Assembly (NCBI GenBank): GCA_024734555.1
Contig: JANPWX010000097.1
Coordinates: forward strand, 4,470,439 to 4,534,438
Direction: 5' to 3'
DNA length: 64,000 nt
Source of the DNA: Trochalopteron elliotii
Lineage: Eukaryota; Chordata; Aves; Passeriformes; Leiothrichidae
Shown: in pieces, positions 12,401 through 22,150 of the stretch
How positions within the stretch are numbered: the stretch's first letter is position 1
Layout: each line of letters starts with the position of its first letter
Program-made: the position numbers and the translations under genes
Notes under the pieces: model-generated
Databases searched by the model: none
What the model was told of the DNA's origin: nothing
Seen by the model: only the letters and a program-made list of their open reading frames with translations

Positions 12401-15400
12401 TGCTGCATGGGCAGGTGTAGCTCAGAGCAACTTTGTGCCAGCCTGGGGAAGGCATACCTTTACAGGTGAGCTGATACCCCAGGTTTGGCTGGGGCCAGGA
12501 GAGATGTGCATCAAGATACTCTCATGGCAGACAAACCCAAAGTAAAAGGGCAGGTTTTTTGGGGGGAGGGGGAGGTCGCTGTCTTTTAAATATCGTTTCC
12601 TTCCTTCTGCTGACGCAACCAATTGCCAATTTGCAATCTGATTTAAGAAATTGAGAGCAGAACTCTAATTAAAATCGGATTTGTAGTGTGTAGTGACTCA
12701 TTAGAGTGTACAGTACTACTCGTTACTTAGATGTCAGCATAGGGTGTTTCACACATGGGCCTCTTCCGTCTCTGTGAAATTATCTTCCTACTTAGGCTGC
12801 TGCTTTGTTGTTTGGTTTGTTTTTTCCTTGCGGCGGGGGAGGGTGTTTTATTGCCAATTTTTTGACTGGAAAGATATTGCCTATTAATAATTTTCTTTCG
12901 TCAGCTACATTTCTTAGGGGTTTAGATGTGTTAAATAACCTCAGAAGTCAAATAGAAGCATTATATATTTCAGGGCAAACAGAATGTCTTGTGACTGGTC
13001 CACAGAAGTTCTTGGCTTCTGGAATTAAATGCTGGAAGCAGAATTATCTGTGTGACCTCTCGGAGCTGTATTTACATCATGCTGAGACACAGTGCTTTCA
13101 GAACCTGTCGGGGTAGTCTTGTCCTCTTTGCCTTCCTTGTGAGAGAACGAAAACTCCTGAAAAAGTGTTTTCATTCAGATTATTCTGTGTCAGGCTATCA
13201 GCTGTTTGATCTCCAAAGCATACAATGAGACAGATGTGCAATCTCAAGTGTCAGGTGGTCCTGTCTCCTGAAATGGGTACACCCCGTGGTCTCTGCACAG
13301 AGGGCAGAGAGGACATCCTCTCCAGAACATGTCTCCATGAGCAGGGTGGAAAGGCACAACTCCCTGAAGTGGTGCTGAAGTACCACACTCTTCTCTACGC
13401 TACGAGTGTTGTGCCACTTTCAAACCACTTCTCTGAGCTGATATTTTGACCCATAAAAAAGAACATAAAATATCACCACAGTCAGTGGCTTCAGCTCCAC
13501 AGCCTAAGAAGTTCTCTGAAGGCCTGGCTTTGCTTGTCTGGCTGGCTGCTGTTGAAATGCAGAGCCATCTTGTTGGTTTACTTGTTCTAATGTTTGTTTT
13601 AACAGACCCATTCTTTCCTTCCATTGATGTTTGTCCTGGATTTTATTTCCAACACTGTACGGGTAGACCTGGGGGCTGTGATGGCCACTCTGCACTCTGG
13701 GCACTGATCTTCTCTCTCCCTTGGGCTTGGGGGATGAAGGAATCATTCTACTGAAAGTGACTGCTGCTGTGATGCCCTTCAGCTACTGTCATCCCTAGTG
13801 TGAGCCCCAGGACAGGCTATTCAGAAGACACCGGACTGCTGCAGGACAAAAAGTAGCACTGTTTTAATGCCTACATGACAAGTTTTACATGACTTAAGTC
13901 TTCCAAGATGGATTTTTTTTTTAATCTGTCTTTGATTTTTAGAATCTTTTGTTTTTTCTCTTGGCTGCTGGGGAATTGCAGGTCTATTTTATATTGTGTT
14001 GTGGGTTTTTTTTAAGCTGGGATTTTATCAGTTCTAAAGTCTTAAAGCATCTTAACTTCGGGGTGGTAAATCACTATTCAGTAGTACTGCCAAATGAGCT
14101 TAGGGAAATAAATCCCTATATTTTAATATAGGGAATGGCAGTCACTGTAAATAATCCTCAACACCATTGCATCTATGGTTTGTTTATGCAAAATTTATCT
14201 ACGGATAAATATCCTGCTCTTAATTTTGCGTCATGACTTGTTTAAAAAAAATAAATCAGAGCACTAAGGTTTTTACTCATAGTTTTCTGCAGGCAGGGTG
14301 GGGTGTTGAGATGTTTGGTAAGACTTGTGTGTATCCTTGCACTCACCTTATTCTAGCTGATCTATAATTACTTGCAGCTTGTTTATGTTCTGCATCTTTT
14401 GATAGCAGAACAGTATATTCTCCATGAAAACACAGAGCTTGGTGCTTTCTTGCCCACAGCCTTGGAAAAACGATGCATCTAATTCTTTAGAAAGGTCAAA
14501 TCTAAGTCCATGAATCAAATTATGTGTAGTCAGCTGCTGACTGTCTAAAAAAATTGTTTTATAAATAATCAGTTGCTGGGTTAACAGTTGTTCTTTGATG
14601 CGAAGTTTCTGAATATTATCTGCTAGGGGTGTGAGTCCTGCTAGATCTAGAGTCCCTTTGAACTTAACATGCACAATAATGTAGGACTCAAGATCAAACA
14701 CTTCAGTGAAAATGATATGCAACTAGGACTTGTTTTAGACTGAAGCCCATAGATGCTATTGCAGTTTTATTCAGGAAAGGCTGGACAGTGAAGTAGAATG
14801 GTGAAAAAACATCACAAATTTGTAATGAACTTCCAAAGTACCTTTTAACCATTTGTAGCAAAAGTTTTTTTCAAACCCAGTCAGGCCCATGATGACAACA
14901 GCATAGCTTTAACAGTAGAGGCAATTTTTTTTCCTTGCATTATTTGTTCCTTTTTACAAACACAAGTCTGTCTATTAGGTTGTTCTTTCCTGGCACATAT
15001 ACTTATATGTTTCTCAGAGGGTAATAAGGTTTAACTTTTATTAGCCTGAAGAGTGTCTAGCTAGTTGAGAATCATTTTACAGAAGTGGTGGTAAGTAAAA
15101 CAAACATTTTGAAGTACTGTTCACTTTTCTGTGACTTCCAAGATTTTTTTCATGCATTAGATGTAATCACTTGCTTCCTTGGCCCAGTGTTACCTCTCAG
15201 AAATGGGTACAGCTATCTCTGCACTGCAAGTGAAAACAAACCAGGGCTCTGGAATAGGAGAAGAACTGGTCCTCCTGGAGTTATTTCTCTTTCTTCAGAG
15301 GGGCATTAGAATTATGAAACGACTTATGCATACCCATTACATCTAATTCTTTATCTTGGAAGTAGATGGACCTGTAGCCAACTATTTCAAAGACTACAAT

Positions 15401-18351
15401 GAAAGATTGCCTTTTGAACTACACTCTAAAGCTTTTTTTTTTTTTCTTAAGATTTTCATATGAACATCTCTGACTTTCAAAATGCATTTGCAGCTGTTGT
15501 AATGTTTTAGTGCCACTATTCTAATGTTTCAGTGCTGTGCATGCTGTGCACTGCTGCCTTAGATGGCACTGAGCAACTCCAATACAATTGCTTTCTCTGT
15601 CTCCTCTGCAGCAATCTGGCACTTTTATGTTTGCTTGCAGTTCAGACTTTTAAAAATTCATTATTTTTATGAAACTACAAAGGCAGACATTTATGGAGAC
15701 ATTAAGTTACCTTTGCAGTGGTATCTGTTGTCTGAGAGCTGTGGGCTGAGGTGTTACCTGTATGCACCAGCATCAGAAAGTCAAAACTGCATCTGTGTGA
15801 AGGACTTTGAAATGCTGTTTTTCTGTCCCTGAACAGAGTCAGATGGAGTTCAGCGTTGCATCTCTCTCCATACAAGAGCAAGGTGGTGCCCAGCTGCAGA
15901 ACGAACAGAGGCAGCCTGTTAAAGCAGCAGCTGGTGTCCAAGTCCCTAAATCTTCTCAGGCCAATAAGACCCCTGGCTCTGATGGGTTGATAACATCCAG
16001 AAAAGAAGAGGAGTCATCCTTCTGGAAGATAAATGCAGAGCGCTCCAAGTTTGAAGGAGACAAGTCTGAGTTCCAGTCCCTGACTCCCAGCCAGATCAAG
16101 TCCATGGAGAAAGGAGAGAAGCCCCTTCCCTCTTTTTACAGACAAGAGTCTGCTCCAAAGGAGATGACCAAAGCTGAGAAGCCCAGCATAGCTAAGCCAG
16201 AGAAGTCTGTGGCCCCCAGCCAACCTTCTGTATCTCTCGAATGGGAGAAACCTCGGCCTACTCAACTCCCTACTACTTCTCTAGATGACTTCTTTCTTCC
16301 TGATCCACCACAGGATCTGGTATCTTCTAGGACAAACAAGGAAGATACTGATGGCACTATACTTACAGACCCACAAATGCCTGGACAGGTGAGTACACCG
16401 GCCTTATATTAAAAAATTGTAGAGCACATTAAAATCTGACAGGGCCACTCTGGAAGATTAGGGACTCCAAAAAGCACTTAGCCATAGCTCAGGCTTTTTG
16501 TCTTTCAAATGTGAAGAAGTTTATTTAACCTGTTATTTAACAGTCAGTTTAACATGTTAACTTCGATTAAATGCTTTTTAACACATAAGATAAAGGCGCC
16601 ATTTAAATCTAACACCAGAAATGCTGACAGGGCATCAAGTAGCTAATTGACAGCAAGCTAGCTAGCAAGCTGCTGTATCAAATAAAAGAGGTTGTGGGGT
16701 TTTGGGTTTTTGTTGGTTTTTTTTTTTAAGCAAAACACTTACTCGAAAGAGTAAGCTTTTTAACTTGAAAAGTAGGTGAGCTAGGGTCTAGGATACTTTA
16801 CTGGTACATACAGCATAGTGGTGAATGGTGAACTAGTTCTCAGCTGTTCCAAGCAGTAGCCTGACAGCCACTTCCCAGTGCTTTGTCCCAGGCAGCTGTG
16901 CTGCTTTCAAATGTGTTTTCTCTTAAAGTCCAAAATAGAAATAGAATGAGCTTCCAGAATTAGCCTTCTCAGTGTTTTTTTAAATGAAAAAACCCAAACA
17001 ACCCAACAAGAAAAAATAACCTTAAGAAGCTCAATAGCCAATTGAAGCTATGTTAAAAAGCAGATGCTGATCTGTGAGAAAAGAAGAACAGCAGGATATG
17101 ATACAGTGAGGGGAAAAAAGGAAAGAGATCAAAAGCTTAAAAACTGTGAAGTAGAGAAGAGGAGTGGTACTTCAAGCAGAGCTGTGCAGTTCTGTTTGAA
17201 ATCTGTGGCATCGCTCTGGCAATGGCCTGACACATTGCTATACACCTTCAGCACTTCACACACCTTTTCCTCTATTTTCCCAACTGTAATGGTTTGAATT
17301 CCAGACAAGATGATGTAAAGTCAGAAAGATGCAGAGTGAGGTAACTGGTTGCAAGAGAAGTGGCAGCACTTAGGAGAGAACAATACTTAACGCCACTCCA
17401 GTATTTGAAGCCCTATCTTTAATTTTCATTTTCTGAAGTTGAAGGATAATGCTTTCTGAGCTACAATTTGTGAATGTGGTAGTCCTTTAATTTTAGTTAA
17501 TTTAATTAAGTTAATTTAATTTATCATGTTTTCTTACAAATTAACAGTTTCAATTGCTTTGGGAATATTTTCAGGATAACTGAAATAGTTTGAAAAGCCT
17601 GTTTTTTCTCTCTGTGAAGAACCAACCCTCCCATGTGAAAATGGGAACAGAGGAACAGAGAAGAGCTTAATGTATGATAAGAATTTTCTTCCTTTCTCCT
17701 TTTCTGGATTATCTTCCCTGTTCTGGGCAGCCAGGCTCTAGGAAGAGAATCCAGAGACTCAGCTGTGCCTCTTGAATAGTCTTCCTAAACACTAAAATTA
17801 CCCTAAATGTCATACAGGGCTAACCCTGCAGGAGTGAGCATGTTCTGGATAGCCTAGTAAATAACTTGTCATCAAAGTTTAATCTGTGTAGTTTTCTGGA
17901 AACAACTAGCTCTAATTGCAGCAGACAATCTGTTGAATTAATGATGCTTGCCTTCTGTGTTTGTTTCATTCTCTGCAATTCCCACTGTAGTCTGAAAAAT
18001 TGATCTTCATGAATTTTTTCCATGAGGAAAAAAACCAAAACATTTTGCCTGCAGACCACAAGAATAATTTTATTTTTATCTGGAATTGCCTTTTTGGGCA
18101 TTGTGAGTATTTTTCCATGTCATGTCTAGCATTTTATGGTGTAGGTACTTAGGTATTCTAGAGTATGGTGAAGATCTTGAAATTTTGTCAGGCAACATTG
18201 TAAACTTTATTTTTTAGATAGGCAGTCAAATATAGAGTTTGTAATAACCGTAATTAATAACTACATCTTATTTTCTTTTTTTTTTACCTTGCAGACTAGT
18301 ACAAGCAATGTTATCTTGAAGACTGGCTTTGATTTTCTAGACAACTGGTAA
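6418..18351 (+). CDS. C1orf198: C1orf198 orthologue (DUF4706 family), 3' three coding exons; 5' exon outside window
   Basis: The spliced coding parts are 6418-6468, 15837-16388 and 18295-18351 (17 + 184 + 18 codons plus stop), all in phase 0 with AG/GT borders. The match to the human protein as I remember it is clear in the short exon (TWQDEHSAPFSWETK), in the block SFWKINAERS / EFQSLTPSQIKSMEKGEK, and in the C-terminus (NVILKTGFDFLDNW). The middle of the large exon, rich in Pro, Ser and Lys, is much less conserved and looks disordered. The human protein is about 327 residues, so roughly the first third, a single large exon in human, lies left of the window. The molecular function of this family is unknown. 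No catalytic motif, signal peptide or membrane segment is visible in the part present. The gene runs tail to tail with CAPN9, as in human. Confidence 0.95.
7976..8395 (-). other. Unassigned minus-strand open stretch, possible terminal coding exon
   Basis: This frame is open on the minus strand from about 8395 to a stop at 7976. The translation is varied and protein-like, ending SALYEAVSLGSSSIQDLENLIKTEL. There is no good ATG (the longest start is GTG). A possible acceptor is the pyrimidine-rich stretch ending acacaag at about 8330. It contains an imperfect internal duplication encoding two SVKDD / TVKDE-like segments. I do not recognise the family. Random open frames of similar length occur elsewhere in this window, so it may be chance or a decayed gene. 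Confidence 0.25.
8338..8690 (-). other. Unassigned minus-strand open stretch, Lys/Gln-rich
   Basis: The frame is open on the minus strand from an in-frame TAG (itself part of a possible ttag acceptor, about 8686) to a stop at 8338. It has basic and charged content such as LKRKSQQWKDLAERLIQYEA. It overlaps the 7976-8395 frame in a different phase, so the two would need an intron or a frameshift between them. No ATG start and no family recognised. Confidence 0.22.
14348..14722 (-). other. Unassigned minus-strand open stretch, helical, possible exon
   Basis: An open frame of 124 codons with amphipathic-helix character (e.g. LADNIQKLRIKEQLLTQQL). It begins directly after an in-frame TAG whose AG could be an acceptor. 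Its stop TAA is immediately followed by a consensus donor (AAG|gtgagt); an alternative donor is CAA|gtaatt. Amino-acid use is typical of a real protein. I do not recognise it. It could be an exon of a nested antisense gene, a decayed gene or chance. Confidence 0.25.
15837..16388 (+). CDS. C1orf198: C1orf198 coding exon 3 (184 codons)
   Basis: The acceptor is gaacag before 15837 and the donor is gtgagt from 16389; both ends are in phase 0. The exon opens with SQMEFSVASLSIQE (human SQMEFSISALSIQE) and contains SFWKINAERS and the block QSLTPSQIKSMEKGEK. The last ~80 residues, rich in Pro, Lys and Ser, diverge from human and are low in complexity. Confidence 0.95.
16389..18294 (+). other. C1orf198: Intron 3 of C1orf198
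   Basis: Non-coding on the + strand, with several A/T-rich runs such as the TTAATTTAAT cluster near 17496-17524. The minus strand carries one unassigned open stretch at 17820-18101. Confidence 0.8.
17820..18101 (-). other. Unassigned minus-strand open stretch, possible exon
   Basis: A 93-codon frame starting at an ATG. Its inner part (from about 17995 down) follows a pyrimidine-rich tttttcag on the minus strand and reads LQWELQRMKQTQKASI and onward, ending at a stop near a weak CAGG|gttag donor. It is charged and helix-prone. No family recognised; same caution as for the other minus-strand stretches in this gene. Confidence 0.22.
18295..18351 (+). CDS. C1orf198: C1orf198 terminal coding exon (18 codons and stop)
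   Basis: A polypyrimidine tract and ttgcag precede 18295. It encodes TSTSNVILKTGFDFLDNW followed by TAA at 18349-18351. The C-terminal NVILKTGFDFLDNW differs from human by a single conservative change, so the tail is under strong constraint. Confidence 0.95.
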   Translation, partial: TSTSNVILKTGFDFLDNW

Positions 18352-20785
18352 AAGTTGCTTCAAAACAGATCAAACCAATTTTGGGGAAGGAGTGGAATAC
18401 CTTTCTCCTTGTATGTTAATTTACTAGCATTTGTGTCTTTTTCTAGAAGTAACTTTCAAACTCTTAAATGTTGCCTTTGTATAAACTTTTGTAATACCGT
18501 ATGCGTTTTTGTTTTATAAACAGTGATAGAAGTGTGGTTTCATTTGGATATTTTTTTAATATCTGTTAAAATTTTTAGTAGCTACTGTATTGAGAGGATG
18601 AGAGAAGTTACTGTACACATGTTAAAGAAACACAAATGAGAGTCTCTGTATCCTAGAAATGGAACCTACAAGACCAGATTGCTGTTTTCAGTGGAAACCT
18701 TGCTAGCATGGCTTGTAAGAAATAGTGTTGCACGTGCAGTGGTTCAGACCATACTTCAGATAGCTAGCAAAAAATAGTATGAAAAGCAAGCAGCCAGAAT
18801 TGCATTGATTTGTAGATTCTGTTCCGTTTCAAAGTATATTTTGTACCACTTACTGGAGACACTTTTCTTCTGAAGAGGGCAAAGGCATTGCCAAAATGAT
18901 GGATCCAAAAAAGCACTGTGTTTGTACCCTACAAATCTGCTAAAATAACTTAAAGAGTGTTAGAAAAATAATCCAGGGAAATGGTGTTTCTGGTCTTTGG
19001 ATTGAAGACTTGGGGGTAGATAGAAGGGAGTGAGAGAACACCTCATGAATTGGAGCAATTCTTCAGGGAACACAATTTCACTGCCTCCTTACTAGACCAT
19101 AACTCTTCATAATACTAGTGCTGGAACTACAGCACTGGGCATTTCTGGAGTGTAGATTACCTTTATGTCAGTAAACCACTATGTTTATGGGAGATCACAG
19201 CAGTGTGAGGCTTTTTTGTTTTTTTAAGCAGCTTACCGTCTCAAGGACTCATCAACTTTGGTGCTTTTTCCTCCTTGTGGGTTCATCCTCTTTAGTGTTC
19301 AACATCTGGGTTGCATTTATGCCTAAGGTGCAGAGAGGCGTCTCAAGGTGGTCCTTGGCAGTGTTGCCTCCAGTTCTGCTTTTGAATGATCTTTGGTGTT
19401 TAAAATGTAGAGAACAAGAGTAGCTGTCATTTGGATCTGTTGTCTCTGAAATGCAGCATGATTTACACACTGATTCTCACTGTGTTTACCTCACCTTGAA
19501 GCCTTAATTCCCCTACGCACAGCCAGTGACTGGTCTGCTCCAATGCCAAAGGTTTGACTTTTCCCTTTACCTCAGCAATAGTCCCAGAGCATTTGTTTGG
19601 GGTAGAAGGCAAAACACAGGGCTCTAATGGGTCCCAGCCAAGGCTGTAAGAAGGTCACCATCTCCTAAGCCATAGTTGTGCTAGGCTTCTCATGGATTAG
19701 CACTTGACATTTGGTTCAGTGCCAGGGGCAGTTAAATGTGCAGAATTGGATGCGGCAGGATTTTTCTGCTTGCTACAGGAAGAGTTTGCAATGTCCTGGA
19801 GGAATCCTTGCCTCTAATTGGTGTGCTGCTTTCTCTGAACAAGCAGAGTATGCTGATAGAGCATTAAAATTTACTTGTTGGGCAAGGAAAATGCTGCGAG
19901 CATATCCCCTCCCACTCTTGCCCCCACATGCCACCAAAAAAACAAACAAAAAAACCAACCAAACACCCAACCAAGGCCAAAACCTCCACATTTTCTAGTG
20001 TTTTCTTAAAAGGTTCCTTAGCTAAATGGTAAGATTGCCACAAAGTAGAAGTCATTGCATAGCATACTCTTATTTTTAGAAAAATGGCTTCTGAAAAGAA
20101 GCTTTTATAGCTTCTGAAAGCTTCATTCTTCCTGAGATGTACAAACTCCTGTAATTCATGGATATTATCTCTGCATTCAGCAGTTCAGAAAATATTTGTT
20201 GTTACCATCCTGGAATTTACAGCTGTTTTTTTCTTTTGTAGCATTTGCTACAAGCATTCAGAATTAATACAGCTTAGAACAACTTTAACACAAATTCTTT
20301 AGGTGTATGATTAATATTGACTTGCACCTCCTTTTTAAAGCTAACAAATGTTAATCTTGGGGTTTACAGTTACCAGTGAATCTGATTTTCTGTACATTCA
20401 GCTGCTGAAAAGTAGTAAATCCAAAATGAAGATGCACATTCTAATCTTACTCTGATTTGGGGAGATCTGAAAACAAAGTCTCCTGCTGTCAAGGAGCGTT
20501 ACTTTAAATCTCTGGTAATACCTTAAAGCTTCTTAGGGAAGAACCTGGGCTGCCTGTCTTTTCCATCGGCTAACTCGACCCTAATACACATTGGGACCAG
20601 CTGGTAGAACATGCTGCAGAACTTTTTACTTATCCTGGTAGGTTTTTCCTGTGCTTTGACAAGAGTTGATGCTCCTCCTTTCTTTAATATGTTTTTATTA
20701 AACATTCTTACAAAAACAAAATTGTATTTGGTCACATTTTATATTAACAATGTTTTAATAAAGTCACTTTAAATAGAACTGTCAA
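18352..20785 (+). other. C1orf198: C1orf198 3' untranslated region (predicted)
   Basis: AT-rich non-coding sequence follows the stop codon. The first canonical AATAAA downstream is at 20757-20762, followed by a GT-rich stretch at about 20786-20812. A 2.4 kb 3' UTR is similar in scale to the mammalian gene. The exact cleavage site is inferred. Confidence 0.6.
20757..20762 (+). terminator. C1orf198: Polyadenylation signal AATAAA, likely C1orf198
   Basis: AATAAA is followed after ~25 bases by a GT-rich downstream element (gtttttgtgctgctttgt). An ATTAAA lies 60 bases upstream at 20697-20702 as an alternative. Confidence 0.6.
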
Positions 20786-21173
20786 GGTTTTTGTGCTGCT
20801 TTGTATGTTGTCCTTAATAGTCTGCTTTCCTCAGCGCCATTGGAGTTCTTTGGGGCATCTTGAATCTGCCTGAGAAAAAGCCAAGAATAATTTGATCCAG
20901 AATTTAGAAACTGAATTTTTTAGATCAGGAAAAAAAAAATCAACACACTTCAGCTGTTTTTTCAAGCCTTTAAGTGAATCTGTTTGGGAAGATATCCTTG
21001 CTTTGTCATTTCATCAGACAACTGGGGACAGGATGAGATGTGGGAAAGATTAAAATCTATTTGTACTTCACTGTAATAGACTCAAACCTAACACACGCGG
21101 TCTCCCACCAGTATCTCCAGGTAATCCAAAGCAGTATCTGGATCATTATTGCAGAAGCAATTTGGAAACTGCA

Positions 21174-21262
21174 CGTTGTGGTTTAGCCCCAGCTGTTAAT
21201 TAAACACCACACAGCTGTTCCTTCACTTCATCCAAGCAGGATGGGGGACAGAATGGGTTATG
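21174..21262 (+). mobile_element. Degraded ERVL-type LTR fragment
   Basis: The stretch reads gttgtggtttagcccc..., then taaacaccacacagct, then gcaggatgggggacaga. This resembles the 5' part of a widespread bird ERVL LTR family as I remember it. It is short and diverged, and the remaining LTR is absent or unrecognisable. Confidence 0.5.
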
Positions 21263-21744
21263 TGTGGGCTTTAAAAGCATCTCACAAAAAGGAAGGTGCT
21301 AGCAGAGGCCACTGGTAGTCTCACTTCCTGCCTTTTGTCATATGCAGCAAATTTTCAAAATGTAAGAAAATTAAATGTACAGCTACAAGGATGGTTTTTC
21401 TTCTGCATGCTCACATCTACTTCTTCCAGAAATGTATTTGGAAAAACAATTTGGTTTATACTCAAGCTGAATTTCCAACAGCTAAAAAGGCATTTGAAGA
21501 AGAATTTGGTTTGGAAAGACTCCACAGCCAAGTAAGGGTGGTGTTCCAACTATATTTAGGATCTGGCCTGCACATAATTTGCTTCAATCTTGTCTAAGCT
21601 CCTTCTCAGCATTTAAAAGTTCTCTCTACTAAAGGCAAATCCACAGCATCTGGGCACTGTCTCAACATGAGGAGCCAGCAGGTCTGATAGATGAGTGAAA
21701 ACTTGTAAGGACAGAGTAGAAAAGATGCTGTGGCTGAAGAATAG

Positions 21745-21745
<1 letters not shown>

Positions 21746-21785
<40 letters not shown>
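21746..21785. repeat. (GATT)10 microsatellite
   Basis: Ten perfect GATT units. It lies in intergenic DNA about 1 kb past the predicted C1orf198 poly(A) site. Confidence 0.98.
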
Positions 21786-22057
21786 TAGTGGTGACTTTAG
21801 TGGTATTTGCTGAGTTTGGGACAGCCTTTGAGGTCATGGTTGTGGGTGCTGGTGCAGCACCCAGCAGGCAGAGTCCTGCTGATTACTCAGCAACAGCATC
21901 CCCCAAAGAGCTTGCAAGTCATGTCCCTGGGATACAAACCCAACTTTGTGGGTGTTATTTACAGACAGACCCCTGGGCTTTGCTGTCCAGTTTGCCCATC
22001 ACCCACTTGAATCAGAATGTTACTGTATATTACTCTGAGATCAAAACCATAATGACC

Positions 22058-22150
22058 AGTGACAGGACCTGAGGAAATGGCCTGAAGTTGTGTCAGGGGA
22101 GGTTTAGGTTGGATATTAGAAAAAAGTTCTTCACCCAAAGGGTGGCTGGG
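22058..22150 (+). mobile_element. CR1 LINE fragment (near 3' end)
   Basis: It contains the CR1-like order gaggaaatggcctgaagttg, then ggtttaggttggatattag, then gttcttcacccaaagggtgg. This is the typical region just before the CR1 3' end. It is diverged and truncated on both sides. Confidence 0.7.

Larger units (their letters stand above)
6469..15836 (+). other. C1orf198: Intron 2 of C1orf198
   Basis: A 9.4 kb intron with T-rich runs (e.g. 7371-7387, 9077-9091). No + strand exon was recognised. On the minus strand it carries two unassigned protein-like open stretches, at 7976-8690 and 14348-14722, listed separately. Confidence 0.8.
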
